A DNA stretch of 64,000 nt, taken from NCBI RefSeq assembly GCF_026309355.1, contig NZ_JAPJZK010000001.1, forward strand, positions 3,492,501-3,556,500, read 5' to 3'. A program made the position numbers and the translations under genes. The notes beneath the pieces are model-generated. The model did no database searches. It was not told where the DNA came from and saw only the letters and a list, made by a program, of their open reading frames with translations. Shown one piece after another: positions 27,561-37,386 of the stretch (positions within the stretch are counted from its first letter, which is position 1; every line of letters starts with the position of its first letter). This DNA is from Spartinivicinus marinus. Lineage in GTDB: Bacteria > Pseudomonadota > Gammaproteobacteria > Pseudomonadales > Zooshikellaceae.

Positions 27561-27922
27561 TCTGCTTTTTTTTCAACTGTCTGCATTACTAGTGTAATAG
27601 GGGAGTGTAAATATTTACCTATTTTAACCTTATTTAACGGATATTGACTGAAATAGGTTAAATTTTACATCGGTCTTTTTTTAGTCGTTAGCGCGATGGT
27701 AATTACTGGGGTTATAAGGGTAATAAATAAACAGGGGTTTTAATGGGGGGTTTTTAAACAAAAAAGCCGACATAAGCCGGCTTTGTAATAACCATCTCGG
27801 TGCGTTAATCGAGATAATTGGGTAACCCCGGGTCAGGGCTGACACTTTGTTGACACACCCGTGATTTGGGCGTTTTGTTAGTGTCTTGTAACAACAAGAA
27901 GCTTGTTCTTATTGCAGTAACT
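27561..27922. other. gene-free stretch between the BRO-N unit and the tRNA
   Basis: No credible reading frame. It contains a second hairpin, AAAGCCGAC (27764-27772) with GCCGGCTTT (27777-27785), one mismatch, on an A/T-rich flank, which could terminate transcription in either direction. An 8-bp inverted repeat ACCTATTT/AAATAGGT lies in the first half. Confidence 0.5.
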
Positions 27923-27999
27923 TGGTGGGCCCACCAGGACTTGAACCTGGGACCTGCCGATTATGAGTCGGACGCTCTAACCAACTGAGCTATGGGCCC
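27923..27999 (-). tRNA. tRNA with anticodon CAU (tRNA-Ile2 or tRNA-Met)
   Basis: A 77-nt cloverleaf on the minus strand. The acceptor stem GGGCCCA/TGGGCCC is complete and the CCA end is encoded. The D-arm GCTCAGTTGGTTAGAGC, the anticodon loop CTCATAA and the T-arm with GGTTCAAGTCC are all regular. CAU can be elongator Met or lysidine-modified Ile2. The acceptor stem and GGGCCC context look closer to the Ile2 type, and no fMet features are present. Confidence 0.93.
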
Positions 28000-28571
28000 G
28001 GAATGGAGGCAGGATTATACCTAGATGAAACTTAGTTGGCTATAGCAAAATTGAAAAAAATAAGAAGGGTTTATTTGCTTTGCTGATATGGATGAATATT
28101 ACCCAGCTGTGCTCAAGACGTTCTATATCCAGTGCGAAGAGTAGATTTTCACCCTAAGTCTAATAGCCTGATTAGTTAATAGTTGTTAAAAAGTTAGGTT
28201 ACATTTTATTTACAGTTAAAGCTCCCCCAGTCAGGCAGAGTTGTACTATTTTTAATGGTTAAGTGGGTGTTTTTTAGGCAGAGGCTAATAGATAAACTTC
28301 ATTAATATGTTGAATAATCGTTACTGTCTTTAAGAAATGTGAATTATAAGACAGTTTCTAGTGACAACTACTAACAAAGCAAGCCTTTCGTTACTTTTGC
28401 CAGTTTAAGGAAGCGGATGTAGGCTTTATCATGAGGCGGAATAAACGGGCAGCTGTATTTAGCTTTTTCGTCAAACCTAGAAGGTGTTGCAGTATTATTA
28501 TGCTTGCTATGTCATCAAAAAATAGCACTCAACACTTGCACCGCTTTCATCAGCAGTAAAGGATAAGAAAC
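28000..28571. other. 572-base gap before the T6SS operon
   Basis: No credible gene on either strand. This region should hold the promoter of the tRNA (leftward) and of the tagH-led T6SS operon (rightward). I see no clean sigma-54 site: the best candidate near 28526 has a spacing two bases too long. An AAAGGA RBS lies about nine bases before the tagH start. Confidence 0.5.
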
Positions 28572-30704
28572 ATGGAGCTGTTGCTTCTTGTGGTAAGTGC
28601 TCAAAAGCATGAAATGGGTTCTGAGGCCAGCCGTTTGTTTCATACCTCAGGTGGCACTATTGGTCGTTCGGCCAGTTGTGACTGGGTATTGCCAGATAAA
28701 CTACGGCACCTTTCAGGAAAACACTTATCTGTCAGCTACCATGATGGAGCTTTTTATCTAACGGATACCAGTACTAATGGTGTATTTATTAATGGTTCAG
28801 CAGAGCCCCTTGGGCGTGGTAACCAATACCAGCTGAGGCATGGTGATCGAATACAACTTGCTGACTATGAAATGGTGGTTGAAGTAAGGGACGACCCTCG
28901 CCGTATACCAAGTAGCTTTGATCGAACAGAATTTAGTGGTGCAGGCTTTGATAATGATAACTTAATTGACTCAGCTGTTGACCAAGATCGTTTTGACCCT
29001 GTCTCGGCTTTTGGTGATGACAAACCGGCAGAGTCTGCTTCATTTGGAGGTTTTGGAGGAGATGATTTATTAAATGGTTTTGGTAATGGTGGCAGCCATG
29101 ATCCATATAAAGGGTTTTTGGGTGATGGTGATTTGCAAAAAGACCATGACTCTGTAATGGACTCCTATTTTGAGCCACCCAAGCCTTTCGAAAGTCAGTG
29201 GGATAACTTTAACGCCAGTTTAGATAACTCCCCGCCTGATCAAGCTAAAGAAGAAAAGCTTGAAAGCTTTTCTGCCCTAGACCCAGACCCATATGATGTG
29301 CAGCAACCATCGGGGCAACAAGCCCAACAGGATATTTTGGCTGATTTTGGCGGCGCGACTGAACAGTCACCCAAAACAGAACCCCCAAAGGATTACTTCG
29401 TAGGCCTGCAGCAAGACCAGCCAGCACAACAGCCTAGGGATGACTTAAGCAATAAAAGTGATGATAAAGATTCATTCCCTGATTTTGCCGAGCCACAACC
29501 ACCATCATTTACGGAAACTTTGCAGCAGCCTGATATTTCGAAGCCTGAGCGAGTAGAGCCTGAACTTTCATTTGAGCCAGAGCCTGCTCAACAAAATGAT
29601 GAAATAGCTACCAGTGAGTCTATTGATCCATGGGAACAGTCACCTGCTCAGGACATGTTTGGTCAGCCAGAACAAACTGACCAACCGGTAGAAGAGGGTG
29701 GGTTTGGCCTTGATATGTTTGGCTTTTCCAGCGAATCTGCGTCGCCTGAAAACACTTCTCAAACAGAACGTTTTTCTCAGGCAGAAAGCTTTAGTGCTAA
29801 CGAGCCTATTAATCCGTTTGAGTCATTTGAGGCTCCAGCCGCTACAGACCAGGCCTCACCAGATCAGCCTCAGCCGAATTTGCAGCCAGAGGCAGCACCA
29901 TTTGATGAGGTTTCACCATTTGGTATAGAGCCACCGGTTAGTCACCCAGCAGAAGCCTCAGCTGCAGTGCAACAGCCTTCACCACAGCCACCTCCCTCGC
30001 AACCTCGCCATAAAGAGCCAGTGATCAGACAGTATCACAGCCACAACCAGCCACCAGTTCAGCCAGAGCCTCCACCGCAAGCAGCAATACCAGAGGCTCC
30101 TGTGAAAATGGACAAAGCATTTCTCATGTTGCTGGATGAGCTAGGGATAGACCCTAATACAATTCCCGCCCAGCAACTTCAAGTATTACCAAAAATCATT
30201 GGGCAAATTACCCGAAAAACTATCGGAGGGCTCATTCAATTATTAATGAGTAGAGCTAATCTGAAAAATGAGTTTCGAATGTCAGTCACTATGATTCAAA
30301 CTCAAGAAAATAACCCATTAAAGTTTTGTGTAAATGAAGAACAAGCTATAAAACAAATGTTGGTTAATCCAATGACAGGTTATCTAGGTCCTGTAGAGGC
30401 AGTGGAAGAGGCGCTTAATGACTTTCAAGTGCATCAGTTAGCGGTGATGTCGGCAACTCGCTCAGCACTTAACTATATGTTAAAGCGGCTTGACCCTGAG
30501 CGGTTAGAGAAGAAGTTTGAAGACTCAAAAAGTAAAGGTGTGATGTTAGGTAATAAACGTGCTCGTTACTGGGAAGCGTATAAAGAGTTTTATCAAGATA
30601 TTTTAGAAGAAGAAAACGTTTTTCAATCTTTGTTTGGAAATGAATTTGCCAATGCTTATGAAAAACAAGTGCAAGCCTATTTAAATGGTAAAAAAGGAGG
30701 CTAA
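28572..30704 (+). CDS. tagH: T6SS-associated FHA domain protein
   Basis: 710 residues. An N-terminal FHA domain (about 20-100) has GRSASCDWVLPD, LSGKHLSVSY and TDTSTNGVFING, the phosphothreonine-binding set. A long acidic, Pro/Gln-rich linker (about 110-510) follows, then a C-terminal TagH/ImpI-type domain (AFLMLLDELGIDPNTIP, FKVNEEQ-type region, YWEAYKEFYQDILEEENVF). In T6SS with PpkA/PppA, the FHA protein is the phosphorylated switch. First gene of the T6SS run; the tssJ start is two bases after its stop. Confidence 0.92.
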   Translation: MELLLLVVSAQKHEMGSEASRLFHTSGGTIGRSASCDWVLPDKLRHLSGKHLSVSYHDGAFYLTDTSTNGVFINGSAEPLGRGNQYQLRHGDRIQLADYEMVVEVRDDPRRIPSSFDRTEFSGAGFDNDNLIDSAVDQDRFDPVSAFGDDKPAESASFGGFGGDDLLNGFGNGGSHDPYKGFLGDGDLQKDHDSVMDSYFEPPKPFESQWDNFNASLDNSPPDQAKEEKLESFSALDPDPYDVQQPSGQQAQQDILADFGGATEQSPKTEPPKDYFVGLQQDQPAQQPRDDLSNKSDDKDSFPDFAEPQPPSFTETLQQPDISKPERVEPELSFEPEPAQQNDEIATSESIDPWEQSPAQDMFGQPEQTDQPVEEGGFGLDMFGFSSESASPENTSQTERFSQAESFSANEPINPFESFEAPAATDQASPDQPQPNLQPEAAPFDEVSPFGIEPPVSHPAEASAAVQQPSPQPPPSQPRHKEPVIRQYHSHNQPPVQPEPPPQAAIPEAPVKMDKAFLMLLDELGIDPNTIPAQQLQVLPKIIGQITRKTIGGLIQLLMSRANLKNEFRMSVTMIQTQENNPLKFCVNEEQAIKQMLVNPMTGYLGPVEAVEEALNDFQVHQLAVMSATRSALNYMLKRLDPERLEKKFEDSKSKGVMLGNKRARYWEAYKEFYQDILEEENVFQSLFGNEFANAYEKQVQAYLNGKKGG

Positions 30705-30706
30705 TA

Positions 30707-31252
30707 GTGAAGCTTGCAATAGCAAAGTACTTAAGTGCTAAAAAATGGTATATGCAGACTACTACAAAGTGGTTTGGAAGGCAGTTAGGACAGCAGTTAG
30801 GAAAGCAGTTAGGAAAGTGGCTAGGGCTACTCACAGCCATGCTGCTGCTTAGTGCCTGTATGCCAACGAATGAAACGAAGCTGGATTTAAATTATATAGT
30901 GGCAGCCGATGTTAATCCCGACCACAATCAGCGTCCCTCTCCCGTTGTTATACGACTGTTTGAGCTAACGACACCTAGTGTGTTCGAAAATGCTGATTTT
31001 TTTAGTTTGTATCAACAACCTCAACAAGTGCTGAGTGGTAGCCTACTAAACCAGGAAGAGCACGAGTTTAGTCCAGGCACAACTGTACAGCACCGATTGT
31101 TGTTGCACCCCAATACCCACTTTGTTGCTGTTTTAGCTGCTTATCGAGATATTGAGAATGCTAACTGGCGGCTGGTTATTCCGGTGAAGCCAAAAGAGCG
31201 TAATAAGGCAACTTTATTAATAAATCGGTTAAGTATTAATTTAACCCAATAA
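30707..31252 (+). CDS. tssJ: T6SS outer-membrane lipoprotein TssJ
   Basis: 181 residues. The GTG at 30707 has a perfect AGGAGG six bases ahead, inside the end of tagH. A lipobox LLSAC puts the lipidated cysteine at residue 51. The mature part (VVIRLFELTTPSVFENADFF, LVIPVKPKERN) is typical of the TssJ/VasD transthyretin-like fold that anchors TssM to the outer membrane. Oddity: the region before the signal helix is long and contains a three-fold QLGK-like repeat encoded by tandem 12-base units. A later ATG at 30752 lacks an RBS. Confidence 0.93.
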   Translation: MKLAIAKYLSAKKWYMQTTTKWFGRQLGQQLGKQLGKWLGLLTAMLLLSACMPTNETKLDLNYIVAADVNPDHNQRPSPVVIRLFELTTPSVFENADFFSLYQQPQQVLSGSLLNQEEHEFSPGTTVQHRLLLHPNTHFVAVLAAYRDIENANWRLVIPVKPKERNKATLLINRLSINLTQ

Positions 31253-31278
31253 ACTCACAGCCTATTTAGAGAGTGTTC

Positions 31279-31328
31279 AAAAGCTGCTCTTAGCCCTTCA
31301 TCTCAGAGGAAGGGTAAAAGCAGTTTTT
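31279..31328 (+). terminator. terminator-like hairpin between tssJ and tssK
   Basis: The arm at 31279-31299 (AAAAGCTGCT, then CTTAGCCCTTC) pairs with GAAGGGTAAAAGCAGTTTTT (31309-31328) over about 17 base pairs, with small bulges and a 9-base loop. The descending arm ends in five T. It is 36 bases before the tssK start and could reduce read-through into the downstream T6SS genes. Confidence 0.6.
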
Positions 31329-31363
31329 GTAACAGTCTCACAAGAAGTTAAGGAATACATCCA

Positions 31364-32701
31364 ATGCCCATGCAGGATAAAGTCGTCTGGTCAGAAGGCA
31401 TGTTTTTAAGGCCGCAGCACTTCCAGCAGCATGACCGTTTTTATGATTTTCAATTAAAAGAGCGATTACGTAATTGCTTGGCTTATAGCTGGGGGGTAAA
31501 AAATTTAAGTATTGATCAGCAGCATTTAGCGCTTGGGAAAATAGTTATCAATAGCTGTGATGGTGTGCTTCCTGATGGTACGTTATTTTCAGTGCGCAAT
31601 ACTGCCAATGGCCAGCTAGCATTAGATGTGCCAGAAAATATCCAGGAAAAAATGGTTTACTTGGTTTGTCCATTGTCTTCAGTAGATGATATTGAAGCTG
31701 ACCAGAATTCTGACGATAAATTACTAGCTCGTTATACCCACAACCAAACCATAGTACACGACAGTAATGCTGGAGATGACACCATTGCTGAAATTAAAAC
31801 TGGCCAGCTACGGCTTACGTTAAAGCTAGAAGATGAAGTTGAAGGGGCTTATGTAAAATTAGGGGTCTGTAAAATTATAGAGTCACGCCCTGATAAAAGC
31901 ATTGTATTGGATGAAGACTACATTCCACCTTGTATTGGCATTAAAGCCATCCCCAAGTTGGTCAGTTATTTAAGTGAAGTACAAGCATTATTAAGCCACC
32001 GTGGTGAAGCATTAGCTGCCAGATTGCAAGGGGCTGCAAAACAGGGGATGTCAGATATCGCAGACTTTTTAATGCTGCAGTTAGTAAATAAAAGTGAGCC
32101 CTATTACAAACATGTTGCCAGTTTAGACATACTTCATCCGCAAACACTTTATACCCAGCTAGTAATGCTTGCAGGTGAGCTAGCTACTTTTACCACCAAG
32201 CAAAAGCGGCCAACAGACTTTCCTGCATACCAACACGACGACTTAGAAACGACTTTTATTAAAGTCATGGCAGATTTACGTCAGTCGCTTAGTACGGTAC
32301 TGGAACAAAATGCTGTGCGGCTTGATCTGCAGGATCGCGGTTATGGTGTGCGGGTGGCTACCGTTAATGACCGTAATCTGTTCCGCTCTGCAGTGTTTGT
32401 ATTAGCAGCCAAAGCCAGTGTGGCCAATGAGTTAATTCGCAGCCGTTTCCCTTCGCAGGTAAAAATAGGCACAGTGGAGCAAATAGAGCAGCTAGTTAAA
32501 CTACAGTTGCCTGGTATTCGTATTTCACCTCTAAACGTAGCCCCAAGACAAATCCCATACCATGCTGGTTTTTGCTACTTCCAGTTAGACCCACATTCTG
32601 ATATTTGGCCAAGCATTGCTAAATCGGGTGGTTTTGCATTTCATGTGGCAGGGGATTTTCCTGGTTTGGAGTTAGAGTTCTGGGCAATTAAACAGCAGTA
32701 A
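31364..32701 (+). CDS. tssK: T6SS baseplate connector TssK
   Basis: 445 residues, the normal TssK length. The N terminus VVWSEGMFLRPQHFQQHDRF is diagnostic. Further matches are SVRNTANGQLALDVPENI and the C-terminal region LPGIRISPLNVAPRQIPYHAGFC (receptor-binding head). TssK trimers link the baseplate to the TssLM membrane complex. It follows tssJ and precedes tssL with a 15-base gap. Confidence 0.95.
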   Translation: MPMQDKVVWSEGMFLRPQHFQQHDRFYDFQLKERLRNCLAYSWGVKNLSIDQQHLALGKIVINSCDGVLPDGTLFSVRNTANGQLALDVPENIQEKMVYLVCPLSSVDDIEADQNSDDKLLARYTHNQTIVHDSNAGDDTIAEIKTGQLRLTLKLEDEVEGAYVKLGVCKIIESRPDKSIVLDEDYIPPCIGIKAIPKLVSYLSEVQALLSHRGEALAARLQGAAKQGMSDIADFLMLQLVNKSEPYYKHVASLDILHPQTLYTQLVMLAGELATFTTKQKRPTDFPAYQHDDLETTFIKVMADLRQSLSTVLEQNAVRLDLQDRGYGVRVATVNDRNLFRSAVFVLAAKASVANELIRSRFPSQVKIGTVEQIEQLVKLQLPGIRISPLNVAPRQIPYHAGFCYFQLDPHSDIWPSIAKSGGFAFHVAGDFPGLELEFWAIKQQ

Positions 32702-32716
32702 AGCAGAGGCATTGGC

Positions 32717-33709
32717 ATGGATGGATTCGACGAGAATTCAGATAAAACGGTAGTAAACTTTAACCAGTCTTCGGGTCAGCCGGTGAAGCCCACCCCAGGT
32801 CGTCGCAATCGGGGAATGGCTCCTCAATCTATGGCACCTTCTGGCCAGCCTGTTTATCAGTCTCAGCCGGCAACCTTTAGTGACGAGTGGCAGCAAGTCG
32901 TCAGCCGTGAGGTAACAGGGGTTAATCCTTTGGTTAATGCAGCATCTCCATTAATTAATATGGGGGTTAGATTGCGTAACCAGGCGCAAGAAAGCAATGT
33001 TGATCAGCTGCGTGACATGCTTTGTCAGGAAATTAAAAATTTTGAAATGAAAGCACGCCAGCAAAATACAGAAGAAAAAGTGGTGGGTGCTGCTCGTTAT
33101 GTACTGTGTACTTATCTGGATGAAACCATTGCACTGACCCCTTGGGGGAGTCAGGCGCAGTGGAGCAAACGCAGCTTACTGAGTATTTTTCATGGTGAAA
33201 CCTGGGGGGGGGAAAAGTTTTTTGTATTATTGGAGCGGTTACGTACCGATGCCCACCGTAATCAAGACTTGCTTGAGTTAATGTATATCCTGATCAGTCT
33301 GGGTTTTGAAGGTAAATTTCGGGTTCTCGACCGAGGCAATGTTAAATTGGAAGAGTTGCGCGATGACTTATACCGTCAGTTGCGTATGCTTAAAGGTGAT
33401 CATGAAAGAGAACTTTCTACTCAATGGCGAGGTATTCAAGATCGCCGTAATGTATTAATTCGGTTTGTACCTCTATGGGTGGTTGCAGTTGTCGGTGCGG
33501 TAATTGTATTGGGTATGTATTCAGGCTTTGCTTATTTCCTTAATAAAGAAACGGTGGCTTTGGAAACAGGGTTTAAACCACTGGTAAAAGAGGGACGTGT
33601 AATTCCTGAAGAGGTTGAGCCTGAAAAACCAGAAACGAACAAAGCTGAGGCAAAACCAACTGAAGATCAACCAGCAATAGCTGAAGATGATATTGCTCCA
33701 GAAGAATAA
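32717..33709 (+). CDS. tssL: T6SS membrane protein TssL (IcmH/DotU)
   Basis: 330 residues. The cytoplasmic DotU domain shows NPLVNAASPLINMGVRLR, AARYVLCTYLDETI and LLSIFHGETWGGEKFF. One membrane helix lies near residues 252-275 (FVPLWVVAVVGAVIVLGMYS). The C-terminal tail is short, Glu/Pro-rich and acidic, with no OmpA-like peptidoglycan-binding domain. Partner of TssM in the membrane complex. Confidence 0.94.
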   Translation: MDGFDENSDKTVVNFNQSSGQPVKPTPGRRNRGMAPQSMAPSGQPVYQSQPATFSDEWQQVVSREVTGVNPLVNAASPLINMGVRLRNQAQESNVDQLRDMLCQEIKNFEMKARQQNTEEKVVGAARYVLCTYLDETIALTPWGSQAQWSKRSLLSIFHGETWGGEKFFVLLERLRTDAHRNQDLLELMYILISLGFEGKFRVLDRGNVKLEELRDDLYRQLRMLKGDHERELSTQWRGIQDRRNVLIRFVPLWVVAVVGAVIVLGMYSGFAYFLNKETVALETGFKPLVKEGRVIPEEVEPEKPETNKAEAKPTEDQPAIAEDDIAPEE

Positions 33710-33740
33710 CTTGATAACCCAAGGGCTGTATTGGTTATTT

Positions 33741-33788
33741 TAATGATCTGCTTTTTTAATGGGCTGTTTTTAATGAGCTTTTTTAATG
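33741..33788 (+). repeat. degenerate TAATG repeat before tssM
   Basis: TTTAATG-type units with short G/C-containing spacers occur four times (TAATG at 33741, 33757, 33771 and 33784), with spacings of 16, 14 and 13 bases, in the gap between tssL and tssM. The tssM ATG at 33799 has only a weak RBS. Confidence 0.5.
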
Positions 33789-33798
33789 GATAGTATTC

Positions 33799-36700
33799 AT
33801 GAAGCGATTCATAGATTTTATTAAACAAAAATGGGTAATCACCTTAATTGGAGTGGTAGCCTTATGTATTTTAATTTGGTTTGTTGGCCCTTTAATTGCC
33901 ATTGCTGAGAAAAAGCCATTAGCAGGAGAAGTGACACGCCTGCTGATTATTATGGCTATTTTGATTTTGTGGGGGCTTAATAATATTCGTCTGTCAATGA
34001 AGGCGAGAAAAGAAAATAATGAATTTATTCAAGGTATTCAAGCTGATGCTGCTTCTCAGCAGTTTGATATGGGGAATGAGTCGGAAGAAGAGTTAGGCAT
34101 TTTACAAGAGCGTTTTTCAGAAGCACTGGAAGTATTGAAAAAGACAGAAGGTGGTAAAGGCCAAGGGCTTTATGAGTTACCCTGGTATATTATTATTGGC
34201 CCACCAGGTTGTGGTAAAACCACTGCGTTAGTGAACTCAGGGTTGGAATTTCCATTAGCTGAACGATTTGGTAAAGAAGCATTAAAAGGGATTGGAGGTA
34301 CTCGTCATTGTGATTGGTGGTTTACTGATCAGGCCGTGCTGATTGATACAGCAGGTCGTTATACTACTCAAGATAGCCATGCCAGTGTTGATGCAACAGC
34401 CTGGTTAGGCTTTTTAGATATGCTGAAGAAAAATCGTCGGCGTAGGCCAATCAATGGTGTGGTGTTAGCAATTAGCCTGCAGGATTTGGCTGCACAAAGT
34501 GAAGTAGAAACAACGGCTCATGTCAAAGCGGTTAAAGCCCGTTTACAAGAGTTGAATAAACGACTGGGCATGAAAATTCCAGTGTATCTCATGTTTACCA
34601 AGTGTGATTTGATTGCTGGCTTTAATGAGTTTTTTGAAGATTTAGGTCGTGAAGAACGAGCGCAAGTATGGGGAACCACTTTCCCAGAAAAAGACGAGTT
34701 TAATGTAGTTGAGTCTTTCAACCAAGGATTTGATCGACTTGTTCAACGACTTGATGAGCAAATGCTGACAAAAATTCACCAAGAGCGAGATGTTAATCGT
34801 CGGGGTAGAATTTTAACCTTTAGTCAGCAAATGCAACAGTTAAAGCCAGTTGTTAGCGATTTTATTGAGAAAGTTTTCTCTGGCTCCCGTTTTCATGATA
34901 AGCCTTATATTCGAGGTTTTTACTTCACCAGTGGTACCCAGAATGTCACCATGATTGATCGCGTGGTAGACAGTTATGCTAACCAAATGGGGATGGCTGT
35001 TCAGCCTAACGCAGCAGGAACCGGTAGAAGCTATTTTATAACCCGTCTACTTAATGATTTAATTTTTGCTGAGGCAGGTTTAGTTGGGCTTAATCGTCGT
35101 TATGAAGCAGGGCGTTTATGGGTACAACGTGCTTCATATGGCACAGTAGTAGGGACAGCTGCTTTAGGGGCTTTTGCCTGGTCTACCAGTTTTACCCAAA
35201 ACGAGCTGAAATTAAATGATGTTGAAAACCAGTTAGAGGACTTTGCAAAAGGTAAAAAGCAACTCACTCGGCATTATGGTGAGGTAGATACAATCCCGGT
35301 TATTTCTCCATTGCAAGAAGCCATTGAGGTGTTTGATACAGATAATATTGCATTCACTGAGCGCTTGGGATTATACCAGGGTAATCGAGTAAAGCCGGTT
35401 ACCCAGCAGGCTTATTACAACCAATTAGAAGAAGTGTATTTACCCTCTATAAAGCGACGCCTGGAAGAACAAATGCGTAGTGGTTTTAATGAGCCAGAAT
35501 ATTTATTGTTGGCTCTAAAAGCCTATTTGATGTTGGGTTTGCCTGAGCGGCGTAATGAAGAGTTTATTAAAAACTGGATGGCACTGGATTGGGAGGCCAC
35601 TTTGCCTGGTCAGGCTAAAGAGCAGAATACGCTTAAAGAATATTTGGATGATTTAATTGCAGGTGGCTTTGAGTCTATTGAGTTGGACAATGACTTAGTG
35701 GAAAGGGCTCGATATGAATTGCGTAAAATACCACTACCAGTGCAGGTTTATTCGCAAATTAAAAAAGATTATATCAAACCTGATCGTTACCGTAGTTTTG
35801 AAGATGTTTTAGGCAAAGAAATTAATAAGGTATTTAAAAGTACTGACTACAAAATACCTAACTTATACACCTATGATGGTTACTATCGTACTTTTAAGCC
35901 AGAAAGCTTTAAATACTTAACTGAGCTGGCTAAAGATAACTGGGTATTGGGTACTTCAAAAACGGACTATAGTCCAGCTGATATAAAACAGTTTCATGAT
36001 CAGGTACAGGATCTGTATTTTGCTGACTATAGCAAACACTGGGATACAGGTTTGAATCAGTTGCGTTTACAACCGTTTGCCAACTTAACAGAAGCAGCTA
36101 ATCAACTTAGTCAAATTACAGGTAGTTATTCGCCATTTCGACAAGTGCTGGATGATGTTAAACAAAATACCCAGTTGTCTTTGCTTACTTCGGGCAATTT
36201 AGACAAACTCAAACAAGCTAATGAAGTGAAAAAAGCGGCTCGTATTCGTACGCCTAAAGTTGATCGGCTAGCACGAGTGGCAGGAAAAGTGGCCAAAACC
36301 ACCGATATAAAAACTGATGCAGTCAGTGGAGCCATTGCAACGCCGGTTGAAAAGCATTTTCGTGATGTTAACCAGGTAAGTGATACAACGGGTAAGCGTG
36401 ATAGTGAGCTAGATGGAATTATCGATGCGTTATCAGGATTAAAAGGTTATGTGGCTTCCATTGCCCAAAGCAGTGACCCAGCAGAAGCGGCCTATAGTGC
36501 AGCAAAAAGTAAAATTGGTGGCAGTGATGAGCATATTCGTAAAATTCGTACTATCGCTGCAACAACACCAGAGCCTATTAAACACTGGCTAATGGATATT
36601 GCTGATCAAAGCTGGCGATTAATGATTGGTGGTGCCAATGGTTATTTAAATCAAATTTATGCTAATACAGTGTTACCTTTGTATAAAAAAGGACTCGATG

Positions 36701-37341
36701 GCCGTTATCCTTTGTTTGGTAACAGCCAGCGTGAAGTCACTTTGCGCGACTTCTCAGAGTATTATCGTCCTGGTGGTGTAGAAGACAGTTTCTTCCAGCA
36801 ATATATCAAGCCGTTTGTGAATACTCGTGGCCGTAACTGGAGTATTAAACAGGTTGATGGCCAGTCGATCAGAATTAGTGGTCGGGCCTTAAAACAGTTT
36901 GAAACATCCGATAAAATTCGTCGGGTATTTTTCCCCGATGGCTCTAAACAGCCCAATGTTAAGTTTGCAATGAAGCCTGTTTATTTGGATGCCAATATTG
37001 GTAAATTTCAACTGAATATTGATGGTCAACGTTTGGTCTATCGACATGGACCGCGAGTACCTATACGACTCGTATGGCCTGTTGATAATAGTGTAAATGA
37101 GTCTGGCATTATCTTTGAAGACTTAAATGGCTTGCGGGTTGGTTACAAAGAAAAAGGTATCTGGTCATTTTTTAGAATGATGGATCACTTTAAAGTATCT
37201 AATACCAATATTGCTGATCGTTTTAGAGTCTCCTATCAGTTAGATGGACGACGAGCGGATTATGAAATATCAGCAAACAGCGTTATTAACCCGTTTAACA
37301 GCCGATTATTGAGAAGTTATCGAGCAGTAAACAGATTATAA
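33799..37341 (+). CDS. tssM: T6SS membrane ATPase-like protein TssM (IcmF/VasK)
   Basis: 1180 residues, normal for TssM. Two N-terminal helices (about 13-33 and 42-60) precede a cytoplasmic NTPase-like domain with Walker A IIIGPPGCGKTT (about 131-141) and GTRHCDWWFTDQAVLIDTAG (Walker B region). A third helix is near 445. The large periplasmic part ends with the TssJ-contacting region (RLVYRHGPRVPIRLVWP). It spans inner membrane and periplasm as the core channel of the complex. Confidence 0.95.
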   Translation: MKRFIDFIKQKWVITLIGVVALCILIWFVGPLIAIAEKKPLAGEVTRLLIIMAILILWGLNNIRLSMKARKENNEFIQGIQADAASQQFDMGNESEEELGILQERFSEALEVLKKTEGGKGQGLYELPWYIIIGPPGCGKTTALVNSGLEFPLAERFGKEALKGIGGTRHCDWWFTDQAVLIDTAGRYTTQDSHASVDATAWLGFLDMLKKNRRRRPINGVVLAISLQDLAAQSEVETTAHVKAVKARLQELNKRLGMKIPVYLMFTKCDLIAGFNEFFEDLGREERAQVWGTTFPEKDEFNVVESFNQGFDRLVQRLDEQMLTKIHQERDVNRRGRILTFSQQMQQLKPVVSDFIEKVFSGSRFHDKPYIRGFYFTSGTQNVTMIDRVVDSYANQMGMAVQPNAAGTGRSYFITRLLNDLIFAEAGLVGLNRRYEAGRLWVQRASYGTVVGTAALGAFAWSTSFTQNELKLNDVENQLEDFAKGKKQLTRHYGEVDTIPVISPLQEAIEVFDTDNIAFTERLGLYQGNRVKPVTQQAYYNQLEEVYLPSIKRRLEEQMRSGFNEPEYLLLALKAYLMLGLPERRNEEFIKNWMALDWEATLPGQAKEQNTLKEYLDDLIAGGFESIELDNDLVERARYELRKIPLPVQVYSQIKKDYIKPDRYRSFEDVLGKEINKVFKSTDYKIPNLYTYDGYYRTFKPESFKYLTELAKDNWVLGTSKTDYSPADIKQFHDQVQDLYFADYSKHWDTGLNQLRLQPFANLTEAANQLSQITGSYSPFRQVLDDVKQNTQLSLLTSGNLDKLKQANEVKKAARIRTPKVDRLARVAGKVAKTTDIKTDAVSGAIATPVEKHFRDVNQVSDTTGKRDSELDGIIDALSGLKGYVASIAQSSDPAEAAYSAAKSKIGGSDEHIRKIRTIAATTPEPIKHWLMDIADQSWRLMIGGANGYLNQIYANTVLPLYKKGLDGRYPLFGNSQREVTLRDFSEYYRPGGVEDSFFQQYIKPFVNTRGRNWSIKQVDGQSIRISGRALKQFETSDKIRRVFFPDGSKQPNVKFAMKPVYLDANIGKFQLNIDGQRLVYRHGPRVPIRLVWPVDNSVNESGIIFEDLNGLRVGYKEKGIWSFFRMMDHFKVSNTNIADRFRVSYQLDGRRADYEISANSVINPFNSRLLRSYRAVNRL

Positions 37342-37342
37342 A

Positions 37343-37364
37343 ATTACCCTACGCAGTGGGTAAT
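37343..37364 (+). repeat. small hairpin between tssM and tagF
   Basis: ATTACCC (37343-37349) pairs with GGGTAAT (37358-37364) around an 8-base loop. No T-run follows, so this is more likely an mRNA-processing or stability element than a terminator. Confidence 0.4.
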
Positions 37365-37386
37365 GAAAAAGGTAGAGTGATTAGCT

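Noticed and set aside
27923-27999. Initiator tRNA-fMet
   Set aside because: The acceptor stem is fully paired at the first position and the anticodon stem lacks the three consecutive G-C pairs of initiator tRNA.
28526-28545. Sigma-54-like promoter before tagH (AGCAC ... TTGC)
   Set aside because: The spacing is two bases too long and the first half lacks GG, so it does not meet the consensus.
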